64,000 nucleotides of DNA from Perognathus longimembris pacificus (GCF_023159225.1 NC_063171.1:36177378-36241377); one strand, 5' to 3'; shown: positions 10,481-22,951, numbered from the stretch's first letter. The notes: generated from the sequence alone by a model not told the origin. Translations and numbers: made by a program.

Positions 10481-11582
10481 TGGGACAACCAACCAAAAAT
10501 AAATAAGATGAAGGAAGGGCAAAACAACACAATTTATATCAGAAAATTCTTGGTGGTCTTTTAGGGGGAGCAACATTTTCCCCCTATTTCTCTTTACTTG
10601 GGTCTATTATACTAAAACAAATCTTAGCTTAAACTTCAAAAGCATTTAGTAAGCAAGCAACTTTAGTTCTCAAGTTCCTCTACTCTATTACCCCCTTTGA
10701 TACAATAAAATAAGATGGAACTTTTTTCTTTTAATCAAACATTAACATACCAGGCACTGCTACTGCTACTTGTAACCCTACTTCTCAGATAGGAAAAAGG
10801 CACAAATGCTAAGGAACTTGCCCAAGTTCGTGGTGTGGATAGTAGGCAAGTGGTAGATCTGGAATTACGACTGCTGGGGAGGAGAAGCTAGATACCTGGT
10901 GTCTTGCTCAACACCCATGAATGGGAAGAGAACAGGAAGAGGAGGGACCTGAAAGAGATGGGTGTGAGAATGCTTGAGGGCGGACTTTGAGAATAATAGG
11001 GTTTTCTCACTTGAGTCTGCCAACCTAGGATCTACAAGTCAGACTATGAAACATGAGGCTCTTGACAAAATGGAGGGCCCAAGACACCAGGTAGCTTAGT
11101 GAGAGATCCTTTACCTAGTGTGCAGAAAGCCTTAGGGTTCCCAACACCACAAAAGAAAAATAAAACAGATTAGAGGGCCTATGAGTGCCATCTTCTGGAA
11201 TAAAGGACAAACAGTGCATTTTTGTCAGATGAAACCAGAAAGCACATCATATTTGTGGGTGACAAGAAGATGGGGAGACTGACGTCAATTTATAGAACAA
11301 GAATTCAAAAAGATCTTGATAGGTGGAAATGATTCCAGAGCTCTTAGTCTAATATTCTGCGTTTGGGTCGACTAATGTAAAGTAGAAATGATGTAGAATT
11401 GCCACACAAAGTATACTGTTGATGGCATTAAGTTCTTCCTTAGATGTCAAGTGTTAAGACTATAATAAACAAGCTCAGAAGAAGTGATCTGAATAGTAAA
11501 GGGAGCTTAAAAAAAAAAAGACTAAAGCAAGAGAAAACACCAGACAGAAGTCTAAATACTTGAAAATTAGAATATGGACCAA
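10481..11582. other. Intergenic, mostly unassigned
   Basis: About 1.1 kb with one decayed ID-like piece (11090-11150). No ORF, exon or RNA gene that I recognise. Confidence 0.6.
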
Positions 11583-11790
11583 GCCAGGTACCAGTAGTTC
11601 ACTCCTGTAATCCCATCTACTTGAAGGGCTGAGGTCTGAGGATCAAAGTTTGAAGCCAGCTCAGGCTGACCAGTGCAAGATTCTTTTGTCTTCAGTTAAC
11701 CATTAAAATGCCAGTGTTGGCTCAAGTGGTAGAGGGCCAGCCTGGAGTGACAGTGCATCAGGCCTGAGTTCAAGCCCCACCAAGCGTGTG
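11583..11790 (+). repeat. B1-Geo SINE
   Basis: AGCCAGGTACCAGTAGTTCACTC start, GGCTCAAGTGGTAGAG and GAGTTCAAGCCCC boxes. Confidence 0.8.
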
Positions 11791-12349
11791 TGTGCATGCA
11801 GATACTACTTAAGGAGGACTGCCTACATTTCACACAGGAAGTCTTTCTAGCTGAGTAGACTTGTCTCACAAACTTGTGCTCTCCCCAGTTAGCTGGTCAT
11901 AGCTGCAGAAAAGGAGAGCAGTAGGACTTGGTCTAGGAGAAAGGCAGGAGTGAAGGTCTTATCACTTGGAAGGGGGAAGGACCTGAGGGGTAAGGTGGAC
12001 TCAGTGTCTGGTCAACACCAGGCTGTTATCCAGCCTGTTGGTACTAAAATCTAACAAATCAAATGTTCAAAATAAATGTATTCATTTGGAATTCAGGAAT
12101 TGCGGGCTGGGTTTGTGACATAAAGTCATTGTTTTGGACTAACCTGCAGTAGACCTCCACAGACAAGGCAAAAAACATCATTTCATCAAATTTGGAATGT
12201 CATAGTACAACCCAAAGAAAAGAGGTGATACAGTGTTGATTTGTTTGCAAATTTAGTAGGTAAGTGAAAATCAACACAAAGACATAGCTGCAGGTGGCTG
12301 GAGGTGTGGCTCTAGTAGAATAGTAGTGCCAGTCCCTGAATTCAAATCC

Positions 12350-12580
12350 CAGTAGCAGAGGTGGCTCATGCCTGTAATTCTAGCTCTTCAAGAAGCTGAG
12401 CTCCAAGGACTGCAATTTGAAGCCAGCCAGCAGGAAAGCCCATGAGATGCTTTTCTCCAATTAGCCAGCAAAAGGCAGAAAGTAGAGCTGTGGCTCAAGT
12501 TGTAGAGCACTAGCCTTGAATTAAAGTTAAGGGGCTGCACCTAGGCCCTGAGTTATAGCCCCAGAACAGGTGCACACACA
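12350..12580 (+). repeat. B1-Geo SINE with CA-rich tail
   Basis: Starts at GAGGTGGCTCATGCCTG. A pure C run (about 12606-12619) follows shortly after. Confidence 0.78.
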
Positions 12581-12824
12581 CATATGTACACATACATGCT
12601 TGTTAACCCCCCCCCCCCCGTCCCTCCAACCTAGTATCAGAAACAAAGGCACAGTTGTGAAGAAAGGGTATTTTTTTTTTCTGGCAACTTAGATGCTCTA
12701 CCACCAGGTGGTGCTAGACCTCTCTGGCATGGGATTTTTTTTTTCAACAGGAGTTACTGGTGCTCCTTAAATATGAGGGGTTAAAAATAACCTCACATAT
12801 CTGATTGGCAGGAATTCAAAAACT

Positions 12825-13155
12825 TGGGAATCATTCTTGTTGCCAAGGCTGTAAGAGAAACAAGCATTCTCATATTGTTGGAAGGAATACAAAAAGATGT
12901 AACTGATGGAAGGCCATTTGGCAGTATCTTAACAAAACTACATACACATTCAACATTTGACCTGGCAAGCTCTCGTCTAGGTATTTGCCCTGAAGATATA
13001 TACCTCTAACAACATGAGAATACATGCTCACAAAGGTATTTAGTTGCAGGATTATTTACAATCACAACATAGTAGAAGCTAAATAAAACATGGCAAATGG
13101 ATTTAGTTAACTATGATATGTCCCAATGAAATTCTGTACAACTGTAAATTTTGAC
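12825..13155 (+). repeat. Old LINE-1 (L1M-type) 3' fragment
   Basis: Recognisable motif order of ancient mammalian L1 3' ORF2 and UTR: GGCCATTTGGCAGT..., CTAGGTATTTGCCC, ATGAGAATACATGCTCACAAAG, GCAGGATTATTTACAATCAC and ATGGCAAATGG. Confidence 0.75.
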
Positions 13156-13212
13156 AAGGGAAATCTCTAGTATTTGATTTGAAATAGCTTCTTTTTCCTC
13201 CCATTTTTCCTT

Positions 13213-13300
13213 TTTCCCTTTCTTTGGGTTATATTGGGGCTTGAGCTCAGGACCTTACATTTGCTAGGCAAGAACTCTGCCATTATCACTGTGAGAGGTG
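13213..13300 (-). repeat. ID-type monomer
   Basis: Reverse ID with GGGCTTGAGCTCAGGACCTTAC and GCTAGGCAAGAACTCTGCC. Confidence 0.6.
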
Positions 13301-13315
13301 GCTTAAAAGCTATTT

Positions 13316-13553
13316 TTGGCTGGGCACTGGTGGCTCCTTCCTGTACTTCTACTACTCAGGAGGCTGAGCTCTGAGGATCGTAGTTTGAAGACAGCCCAGG
13401 TAGAAAAGTCCATGAGACTCTTAACTCCAATTACCACTAAAAGCCAGAAATGGAGCTGTGGCTCAAGTGGTAGAGCACCAACCTTGAGCATAGAAGCTAA
13501 GAGACAGCACACAGGTCCTGAGTTCAAGCCACTACATGCATGTAGACACACAT

Positions 13554-13592
<39 letters not shown>
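13316..13592 (+). repeat. B1-Geo SINE with (CA)n tail
   Basis: From GGCTGGGCACTGGTGGCTCC to GAGTTCAAGCCACT, followed by a (CA)n tract (13553-13590). Confidence 0.88.
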
Positions 13593-13689
13593 TTTTCTGT
13601 CTCATCTACTTTGCTTCAACATGACTATGCTTTTAAATTTTATTTTAATTTCCTTGTCCACCAATCTAGCTATTCTGCTTCAAAAATGA

Positions 13690-13985
13690 ATTTCAAATGA
13701 AGTTCTGTAGGAAATGGAAACTGGAGGTCTTTCTTTGCTGTTGTCTTTTCTTTTTGTCTTGTTCATTTATCTGTCTTTGGGAGAGTAAGAGGAGGCACAG
13801 GAATGGAGGGACAAAGGGTAAACAATGCAACAAAGACATTGTTGAATTATATAACGTGTGGGTGGGGTTGGGAGGAAAAAACTGGGAGAGGGAAACGGTG
13901 ACATTGTCCAAAAAGAAATGTACTCTTTCTGATGTATGTAACTGTAACCCTTCTGTACATCACTTTTTATAATAACAATTTAAAA
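13690..13985 (+). repeat. L1-type 3' end, forward
   Basis: G-rich stretch then GAGAGGGAAACGGTGACATTGTCC, AAAAAGAAATGTACTC, ATGTAACTGTAACCC, TGTACATCAC and an A-rich tail. Confidence 0.65.
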
Positions 13986-14101
13986 AGGAGGAATTAACTC
14001 TTCTTAGAGTTCACAACAAACTTAACCAACAAAATAATGCAGAAAAAATTGGATATCCTTTGTCAGAAGCAGTGTGGAGATAGGAGAAGAGAATTTACAG
14101 C

Positions 14102-14200
14102 GGCTTGGGGCTGGGGGCGTGGCTCCGTCGGGGCGCGCTAGCCAATGAGGGAAAGCGGCAGCCACGGCAGTTTGAGTCCCTACAATAATAAGACCAATAA
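14102..14200 (+). repeat. GC-rich ID-like monomer
   Basis: GGGGCTGGGGGCGTGGCTCC with a tRNA-like A box and GTTTGAGTCCC as B box, followed by an A-rich tail. No Geo half is attached. It is unusually rich in CpG. Confidence 0.65.
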
Positions 14201-15007
14201 TAGAACTTACAGCAACCACAGAGTTTTAATGTCTGTCAATTCCTTCCAACTAAAAATACCTCTAAGAAGGAGAGAGGCACACCCCAAAGCAGGTTCTAGA
14301 GCTGAAGTTTGTGAAAATGGAGAGCTCACTTCTCACCGTGCTCACTCCTGGGGCTCAGGCTGGCCCCTTCGCCCCTAACTTGCGCCCACCTGTGCCAGGC
14401 AGGCCTTCCGGGAAAGAACGCGGACGCTCTGGGGTGTAGCCTAGCTGCGCATTGCTTTGGCTGCAGAAAGGGGGACCCCTGGTGGTTGTTCGCTCTTGGA
14501 GGCTGCATAGCTAATCCTGGAGGAGATTGTTAAAGTATGTGGAGGTGCCATCTCCCAGGGATGAGAGGGAGGCTCCCTCAAGACTCAGGCAGGAAAGGGG
14601 GCAAAGGGAGGCGGTGGCAGCGCTGGAAGTACTCAGCACCCCCAGCCTGCACCGCCCTGAGAACCCAGGCTTGGTCAGCTTGGCCCTTCTGACACAACAC
14701 CCCCATGCTCAGTCCTCCTGCCTTAGAGCTCCCCCAGACTGAACTTTGAGATGCAGAATTATGGAGAGCTGAGCCAGAATCAGTGACAGTTCACGAAATG
14801 CCCTTTATTGGGTGATGTGGTCCACCCAATTATTGGATCCTGGTGAGTAAGGGAGCAGGGTGATAGAAAATACGGGGGAAGGGAGAGGACAGTAACAAGT
14901 TTTAATGAGGTTAAGGAGTACCCTCTTCCAATGTCCTTTGGTGGAAAGTACAAAGAAGAGGAAAATTCCCTCTTATTTCCTCTTCCTCTTTTTCTCTTTG
15001 CTCTCCC
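14201..15007. other. Unassigned, GC-richer intergenic stretch
   Basis: 14300-14740 is clearly GC-richer than its surroundings and has short open frames on both strands, none resembling a protein I know. 14790-14860 has TTTATTGGGTGATG and could be an LTR border on the minus strand. No gene is claimed. Confidence 0.4.
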
Positions 15008-15117
15008 CCTCCCTCCCTCCCTCCCTCCCTCCCTCCCTCCCCTTCCTTCCTTCCTTCCTTCCTTCCTTCCTTCCTTCCTTCCTTCCTTCCTTCCTTCCTT
15101 CCTTCCTTCCTTCCTTT
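15008..15117. repeat. (CCCT)n(CCTT)n microsatellite
   Basis: Eight or so CCCT units run into about 19 CCTT units, giving a pure pyrimidine tract. Confidence 0.95.
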
Positions 15118-15289
15118 GTTTCTTTCTCTCCCTTTCATATATACAAGGTTGTAGCAAATTTTATCACTGAAACCATCATTATAGCATGAATTCTTCATAA
15201 ATCCTTATGTTAAAGTTCTTTATCAGAAACTTAGGGCAATTAATGTGACCTCAGGTTCTTCTGTCTGGCAAGAGAAGAATTCAATCAAG

Positions 15290-15440
15290 ACTCAGACATA
15301 AGTAAAAGTGATAGGAGAAGGGGAACTGGGGCTGAAGTGAAGGTGGGAGAAAAATGAGAGAGGGGGTAAAAAGTTTGGTAAGAAATATACTCACTACCTT
15401 ACATATACCTTGACAATAAAAATATTTAAAAAGCAATAGG
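15290..15440 (+). repeat. L1-type 3' end
   Basis: AAATATACTCACTACCTTACAT, then CCTTGACAATAAAAAT, a diverged forward copy. Confidence 0.5.
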
Positions 15441-15534
15441 AAAGTTTATTAGGAAAGAAACATGGCAGAGAATAAGAGCATGTAGCACAGGTAGGCTACA
15501 GGGAGACTAAGAAATGAGAGGTGAGCAACCAATA

Positions 15535-16945
15535 CCGGCCCAAGGCTTTATTGGGGGACAGACCTGCCGGGCTGTTCCAAGCACGAATGGAGGGAACGGC
15601 AGTGGACTGGTGTTGAGGAGCCTCCAGTCACCTTCCATCGTTTGACATGGATCTGGGGGAGGAAAAGCCTCATAGGCAAGGCCCGGGGTGGAGACTGCGT
15701 TTGCTTCTCCTACTTCTCCTTGCGTTGCTAAAGACATGCTTTATAGTTAGTATATTTGTATTTGTAACATATTTTCTGGGAGATAAGGGCATTGTAGAGA
15801 AGAAAGTGCATGACTATGTGACAGACACAAAAATAACTACGTCCTCACCAGTGGGGGAAATGGCAGCTGTTACAGCGTAGGATTGCTGCAAGGGGAAAAA
15901 CCTGCAAGAGAGCTATATGAGCAACTTAGAAAGAAATCTATTAGTGATGAAGAGAAAGACCCAGAGTCCAATAAGCCTCCCATGCCCCTAGCTTTAAGGG
16001 CTAGAAAAACCATTTTAAATCCCAAAATTTGGACTTGGTATTTGGAGCCCAACAACCCTGTCCACAAAGGAGAAACCATTAATTCCCACCATAGGGGGAC
16101 CCTTCTATGAGGCATATATGATAGGAAGTAGGATTTGGAAGGCCCCCACAGGAGCAGCAGTTAGGTTGTTGACCACATCTAGCCTGGAAAGATTTTGAAC
16201 AGGATATTATGACTATGAGGGAAAAAGGGAAGTTAGGATTAATGGCAAAACAGTGAGATGCACAAATCTTTCTATTTGGGAGAGAATAAGGTGGTTTGGA
16301 AAGCCATGGTGCACAAATGACTTAATATAAAAAGGAATAATGGATAAACAGTAACAATAGTGCTTAAAGAAGGAAATGTGTGCAGGAGAATATCCACAAA
16401 AAAAAGGTGTACTTATGCCTATCTTAAACCTGACAGTAAAGTAAAAGGATAATTTTAAAACACAATTACAAAAAGAGAGAAACTCTTTGAGATTTTACAA
16501 TTACTAACCATGTTAAATATTTGGTTAATTCACTTGGCATTTGGCAGGATAAAGAAAAAGTAATGCAGAAACTGCAAGCTTTAAGATAAAGACATGTTTC
16601 ACACCTCTGATGGAAGCTTTATTGTGGTTAGAAACCCAATGCCTAGTCAGACAGGATATGTTAAAATAATATAGACAGCTGAGCAATATGCAAACGATTG
16701 ATTAGAGTTTACTGGAAAATAAAAAAAAAACCTTGGAGTCATGTATGAAAGATACTTGCTTTAAAAAATAGATGCTTTTATGTAACCATTTTGCTGCTTA
16801 AAAATAGTATAAATAAAGACCTCTGAGCTATTTGGGCCAGAGACTAACTACATCACTTTTGACTCTGCGTCTCTCACTCCTGAGCTGACTCCACACTCCT
16901 TCTTGGTACCCTGTCGACTGCTGCGGCTGGCCCGTGGCACAGGTG
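15535..16945 (+). mobile_element. Candidate endogenous-retrovirus remnant
   Basis: A degenerate region without SINEs. It has short open frames at 15647-15880 (basic start, long hydrophobic stretch) and 15883-16110 (Glu- and Lys-rich, then an aromatic segment), neither of which I can assign. Near 16800-16830 is GTATAAATAAAG, followed by a C/T-rich stretch ending in TGGCCCGTGGCACA, as at an LTR R-U5 end. The call rests on this layout, not on a recognised gag, pol or env domain. All frames are broken. Confidence 0.35.
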
Positions 16946-18060
16946 TGGACAGAATTTAAACAAAATTGTATGGGGTAGTTCCATGGGTCACATGGGCAGT
17001 CACATGGGTCACATTACATGGACCATGGGAATTTGGGGAGTAGAATCAGTTCAGAGAAGGAGGTGTGGTGAAGGTGTTAGGTGGACTACAGTAATTGGCC
17101 GGGGGGGGGGGTGTCACATTTGGAGAAGGAGTGTAATGAGACTGTTGCAACTGGGGCAGGAATTTGTACATCACACTGGGAAAACAACACAGCATTGGGG
17201 AAATAGAAACTGAATAGATTATTGTAAGCAGGTGGAGACTTAATCAGTAAGCTGACTCTGAGATCTTAGAGAAACAACACTTCAATCCATCTTGCGCCAT
17301 CTTCCTCATCACAAAGATTGATCTTGGGTTGAGTAGGGAGAAACAAGAGTCCTTGACGATGGCTTTCTGGCTGGTAGGTTTCCCTTCTGTTCCATATAAG
17401 GTTGTGGCACCAAATACTTTGTGTCCAGTCCTTATTTCTTCACTCTTTTGATCTTACTTAACAGGTGTCTTATTTCTTCATTCTTTTGTAGACCTCTGCC
17501 CCCATTTAGTTGTCAGGCAGGTTTAAATTTATCAGCTTGTCCTGTCATCTGAAGTTGATTAGGCCTCAATTCCCTGACTGCTTTTCTATGGATCCCTATC
17601 AGTTCTACCTCTAGCAGCACCTTCAAATGTGACTACATTTGGAGCTAGGCCCTTTAGGGAGTTTGTTAGGTTAAGTGAGGTCACTACGGTGAGTTCTGAT
17701 TCAGTATGGTAGAGTTATCAATATAGATCAAGGGCCAAATACTGGCAGGCACAGGAAAGTTCCCAGCTACAAACTAGGGAGAGCGGCCTCAGAGATCCCA
17801 AACTGCCCACACCTTGAACAACAGTTTCCAGAGAAAGTGAGAAAATGAGAAAGTAACCGTCATTGGTGTTGAAGTCACTGAGTCTGTTGTGTTTTGTTAT
17901 AGCAGCTCCAGTGGACTGATACCACTGCAGGAAGAAGCCTGCTGAGAATGCTTTTCACTTGTACAGGAAAAATAATCTAGATGCTACTCCATATTTCCAT
18001 TCATCATTGACATAGTCTTACTCTTGACAAAACTGTATACTTATTAAGTAAAAGGAAAAT
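16946..18060. other. Intergenic, nothing assigned
   Basis: Contains short CACATGGG repeats (16987-17030) and a G run at 17101-17110. No gene or known repeat family recognised. Confidence 0.5.
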
Positions 18061-18061
18061 G

Positions 18062-18176
18062 CAAGCCAAGTGTGGTGGTGAAAGCCTGTAATCTCAGCAC
18101 TCAGAAAGTTGAGGCAGAAGGATCCCAAATTCAAAGTGAGCCTACACAGTATTATATGGGAATATCATCACGAGAT
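18062..18176 (+). repeat. B1-type SINE
   Basis: GCCAAGTGTGGTGGTGAAAGCC, CTGTAATCTCAGCACTC and AAATTCAAAGTGAGCC, an old forward B1. Confidence 0.65.
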
Positions 18177-18194
18177 AAAGAGAAGCCACATTTT

Positions 18195-18402
18195 TTTTTT
18201 TTTTTTTTTTTTGGCCAGTCCTGGGCCTTGGACTCAGGGCCTAAGCACTGTCCCTGGCTTCTTCCCGCTCAAGGCTAGCACTCTGCCACTTGAGCCACAG
18301 CGCCGCTTCTGGCCGTTTTCTGTATATGTGGTGCTGGGGAATCGAACCTAGGGCCTTGTGTATCCGAGGCAGGCACTCTTGCCACTAGGCTATATCCCCA
18401 GC
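18195..18402 (-). mobile_element. IDL-Geo SINE with 17-bp TSD
   Basis: Full reverse dimer. AAGAGAAGCCACATTTT lies at 18178-18194 and at 18403-18419. Confidence 0.93.
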
Positions 18403-18419
18403 AAGAGAAGCCACATTTT

Positions 18420-19635
18420 GAGAGGTTGAATCAGGAGTCTTTATTAGAAAGCCAGCAACTGCAGCTAGACACATGTCCCTAGAAAACTTACAGCCTTGAA
18501 TACACTTAACACTGTTAGAAAATTGAGACATGAGGGTAGTAAAGCAAAGAAAAAGCACACCAACAATACCAGCAAATCTGATCAACTCTAATGGAATGCT
18601 GAAGAGGAATGCCATGGTGACTTGAGGAGTGTCAGGAAACATGAGGCATGGCACAAAATGGCAGCTGAGCTTGTCAGGGCCTAAATAGGGTCATGGTTAG
18701 GGCAGGGTCACAGGGAGCTCGAGAGTTTTGTAAGTTCATGGCACAGGACTGGCCCAATAACCTATTGTCCAAGTCCCTGCTCCTGCCTCTAGGAATTCAG
18801 ACACACTGATTACCTGGGGGTGGGACTTCACCTTCATCCACCAAGAAGCCAAGATGGTGCAGGTTAGACCCAATTCCCTATCATCTGCCATGTTGCCAAG
18901 ATGGCATCAGTTAGACCCAGTATCCATATTTCAATAGCAAGTTTCAAGTCAGCCAAGGATCCAGAGTGAGACCCTGTTTCAAAGACAAAGAGAGACAGAG
19001 AGAAACAGAGAGGAGAGAACATAAAATAGCATCCATTCTATGAGATCTATGTGAAAAATGTCATTTAGGTAAAAAGAGAGTATAAGAAACAAAAACCACT
19101 TTCTTAGGAAAATAAGATTGTTACCTTGAGTGTTGTGTAGGTGACCTATTTATCTTGGCAGACAAAATATCTGGAGGCTAGAAGTTCCTCTTCAGGTAAA
19201 GTTCTAATTCCATCTGCATGCCAAATGACATACCCTCCGGTGCCTTGACTGTTGATAATTGTCATAGAAAGCCATAAAAGGAGCAGAAGTAGGCTGGGCC
19301 CATTTTCCTGGAAAATCCTCACCCATTCCCAGAAAAGTCACTAATATTTCTCTTCTTTATATTCTTCCCTCACTTTCCCATTGCTTCTATTCTAGATCTG
19401 TAACCCCCACCCCCTGCCCCCAAGAGTTGAGACACTGGTTAGCTTGTTTACCTCCCACTTCTTCTAATCTTTGCCAAGAATAAAAATCTGCTTCACAGCT
19501 CTACTGATATTTCTTGTTATTGGTTCCACAATTTCAAGAGAGTAAAGGACTAATCTGGCAGCAATTATTGGTAGCAAGAATATCTACACAAATTGATCAG
19601 AAATCACAGGACATTCAAGCAATGTTTCCTTAAAT
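18420..19635. other. Intergenic, nothing assigned
   Basis: No intact gene. A GAGTCTTTATTAG near 18434 and CAAGATGGTGCAG/CAAGATGGCATCAG near 18850-18910 suggest an old LTR piece, unproven. Confidence 0.4.
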
Positions 19636-20046
19636 AGATTTTTTTTTTGCCAGTCTTGAGTCTTGGACTCAGGGCCTGAGCACTGACTGTCCCTGGCTTC
19701 TTTTTGCTCAAGGCTAGCACTCTACCACTTGAGCCACAGTGCCACTTCTGGCTTTTTCTATATATGTGGTGCTGGGGAATTGAACCCAGGGCTTCATGTA
19801 TATGAGGCACTCTTGCCACTAGGCCATATTCCCAGCCCCATTAAGTAGATTTTTTTTTTTTGCCAGTCCTGGGACTTGAACTCGGCCTGGACACTGTCCC
19901 TAAGCATCTTTTGCTCAAGGCTAGCACTCTACCACTTGAGCCACAGTGTCACGTCTGGCTTTTTCTGGTATGTGGTACTGAGGAATTAAACCTAGGACTT
20001 CATGCATGCTAGGCAAGTACTCTACCACTAAGCCACACTCCCAGCC
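19636..20046 (-). repeat. Two tandem IDL-Geo SINEs
   Basis: Reverse copies at 19636-19840 and 19851-20046 with independent T tails, of different subfamilies (TATATATGTGG versus GGTATGTGG linker). Confidence 0.88.
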
Positions 20047-20129
20047 CCAGAATTTTTTTTAAATGACTTTAATATCCTGCTATATTTGGTGTAGGTAGGA
20101 AAGAGAAATAGTGTTTCACAATTTTAACT

Positions 20130-20306
20130 TGAGCCGGGCATTGGATTGTGGTTCAGAGCCAGCCTAGGCAGGAAAGTCTGTAAGACTTATATCTCCAATT
20201 AACCACCAAAAGGCTAGAAATGAAGTAGTAGCTCAAGTGGTAGAGGACAAACTTTGAGTGAAAAGGCTAAGGAATAGTAGCTAGGACTTGAGTTAAGCCC
20301 CAGTAC

Positions 20307-20356
<50 letters not shown>
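20130..20356 (+). repeat. Truncated B1-Geo SINE with (CA)n tail
   Basis: AGCCGGGCATTGG..., CAAGTGGTAGAGGAC, then (CA)n at 20311-20354. Confidence 0.75.
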
Positions 20357-20358
<2 letters not shown>

Positions 20359-21793
20359 ACATTTGTAAGATGAAAACCAACTGTAATAAAGACTTGAGAG
20401 CAGACAGTTTAGCCTATTCTGTGACATTCAGTTCTTTCATCTCTGGTTGGCTGATGCGTTTGATAATTTTAAAACATCATTGAACAAAAAAGAAATACAA
20501 TACTACATTCTGGCCTTTTGAGTGGTATAGTCTGTGACATAACAGAGGCCAGGACCCACGAAGGCCATGTTTTTCCCCATGAGAGAAAACACCCACAGCC
20601 AATAATCTTTCTTTAGAATTATAGCACCTCTCACATCTGGTGGCTTTCAGATAAGATCAGAATGTGTAATTCTCTTCCAGTACTGCAATTTTGGATGTCA
20701 AGTAACACAAAGAATGCAAACCACTATGATGTTTAGCTTGCAGAAAAGTGTCTAAAGAATTTCAGGAATTAGACCTAGGAGGTTGAGATCCATTTTAATT
20801 ATTTGGCCAGGAGAAAGAAGAGGAGAGGTGAAGGGAAAAAAGGGGAGGGGAGGGGGGGTGGAGTAAGGGAGGTGAGAGAAAAAGCCATGTGTTCTAGATG
20901 ACTGAGACCCCATGGTCTTAGTCCGGCACATGGTCTTCCTACCTACTTATTCCTATACTTTTTTCTCTCCTAATAGAAGCTCTTTCTCATATATGAGTTC
21001 TGAAAGATGGTCTTTTGAGGGACGAGAGCCTCCTGGCATCTTTCCATGGTGCTGGCCTTTGTAAAATGGTTTTCTTCTGACTAACTTTAGTCTCCTGTCT
21101 CCCAAGTATTTGCTTTCTGGTGGGTGTGGTCACCATAGTATTGGCTTCCATGTGTGTCAGTCAGTGAGTCTGTGCACTGTAACAACACCATAATTGCTCT
21201 TGTCACCAGCTGCGGGGGCAGGTACGTGAAGTTTCCCTCTAAAAGTGGGGACTCTTTATTTAGGGTCCTTGACTTTGATTGCTGAATAAGAATTTCTGGA
21301 TATATCACAATGGTAAGAAAATGTAGCAGAGCTTTATTGACTAGGCAAATGAACAAGCAAGTATGCATGCAGACAAACAGACAAACAGAATGGCAGAGAT
21401 ACACTTCAACAGAGTGTGGGTGTTCTAAAGGAGAGACACAGCTCTTTGGCATCAGGGGTGTGTGGTAAAGGCAGGAGGTCTGACTTCAAAGTTGTGCTCT
21501 AATCATTCCCAGTGTTACACTTTCTAAGTTTCTGGATGTTTCGGGGCATTTCTTCCAGGTAAGAATGCATCCTGCCATAAAACAGATGCTTGTCCTTGAG
21601 ATGAGGAAGGTGACCTGTTGTCGACATTTTTGGTAGGAAGTTGCTCATGTTTTTTGGGGAGCCTTTCTCTCCGGAAGACATACATTTTGCCAAAGTTAAT
21701 TCTTGGGGTGAGAAATGCATCTCTCAGAAAGGGATACATCTTGTTGCTTTTCTTTGGAGCATAGGTGGCGCTTCTGTTTTTAACTACCTGGTT

Positions 21794-21796
<3 letters not shown>
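20357..21796. other. Intergenic, nothing assigned
   Basis: Purine-rich, G-rich patch at 20808-20885. No gene, RNA or repeat family recognised in the rest. Confidence 0.5.
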
Positions 21797-21853
<57 letters not shown>

Positions 21854-22040
21854 GTCAGTGCTGGGGCTTGATGGCACTGGGCACTGTCTCTGAACTTCTT
21901 TTGCTCAAGGCTAGCACTCTGCCACTTGAACCACAGCGCCACATTTGGCCTTTTCTGTTTATGTGGTACTGAGTAACTGAACCCAGGGTTTCATGCATGC
22001 TAGGAAAGCACTCTACCACCAGGCCACATTCCCAGCCCAC
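21797..22040 (-). repeat. IDL-Geo SINE with (TTTC)n tail
   Basis: (TTTC)n at 21797-21853 abuts GTCAGTGCTGGGGC of a reverse IDL-Geo, so the microsatellite grew from the SINE's tail. Confidence 0.88.
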
Positions 22041-22319
22041 TATCTGGTTTCTGAATTGCCTTCACTAGACCTCATTTCCCCTATTTTATCCTGCCTCCTT
22101 TTCTCCTAAAATGACTTTGGTCCCTTCGTCTTAAGGGAAGTAGGTGGATGAATATCTCTTGTATTGCTTTAAGCTTGAGATTTTGAATTTCTGGCAATTA
22201 TTCACCATGTCTCATTTCCCCTCATCTATCCTGCCTCACCCTGCCCATCTAGACAATAGCTAAATAACCCAAGGCAGGTGGTATACATAGAGTGAATGCT
22301 ACAGGTTCTGTCGGAAAGA

Positions 22320-22376
22320 AGCATGATGGGTAACCTCTCTGTACATGAGTTTGATAATAAAAATTTGAAGAAAAAA
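22320..22376 (+). repeat. Short L1-type 3' end
   Basis: GGGTAACCTCTCTGTACATGAG and TTGATAATAAAAATTTG, the terminal 50 bases only. Confidence 0.5.
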
Positions 22377-22530
22377 AAAGAAGCAGGATGGGGTGAGATT
22401 TCACCATGCTACTCAGAACTGCATATCATTTGACACTCAAGAATTATTTTTGAAAATTTTCATTTAGTATTTTAGGGTGGTGAGGAGCCATAGAAACTCA
22501 TAAAAAGTAACTTAGAAACTGAAACTGTGG

Positions 22531-22951
22531 CTGGGGATATGGCCTAGTGGCAAGAGTGCTTGCCTCATATACATGAGCCCCTGGGTTCGATTCCCCAGCA
22601 CCACATATATAGAAAATGGCCAGAAGTGGCGCTGTGGCTCAAGTGGCAGAGTGCTAGCCTTGAGCAAGAAGAAGCCAGGGACAGTGCTCAGGCCCTGAGT
22701 CCAAGCACCAGGACTGGCCAAAAATAAATAAATAAATAAATAAATAGGGGCTGGGGATATAGCCTAGTGGCAAGAGTGCCTGCCTCGGATACACGAGGCC
22801 CTAGGTTCGATTCCCCAGCACCACATATACAGAAGCGGCGCTGTGGCTCAAGTGGCAGAGTGCTAGCCTTGAGCGGGAAGAAGCCAGGGACAGTGCTCAG
22901 GCCCTGAGTCCAAGGCCCAGGACTGGCCAAAAAAAAAAAAAAAAAAAAAAG
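22531..22951 (+). repeat. Two tandem IDL-Geo SINEs
   Basis: Forward copies at 22531-22720 (tail TAAATAAA) and 22748-22951. The second inserted in or next to the tail of the first. Confidence 0.9.

Noticed and set aside
14300..14760. GC-richer stretch considered as a CpG-island promoter
   Set aside because: CpG density looks modest and no exon or splice donor follows that I can support.
14780..15198. Long frames of 95 and 125 codons on the minus strand
   Set aside because: They are translations of the CCTT/CCCT microsatellite (KEGR-type repeats), not genes.
22531..22951. tRNA-like sequences that could be called tRNA genes
   Set aside because: They have A and B boxes but belong to dispersed IDL-Geo SINEs with A tails and TSDs, and no cloverleaf is intact.
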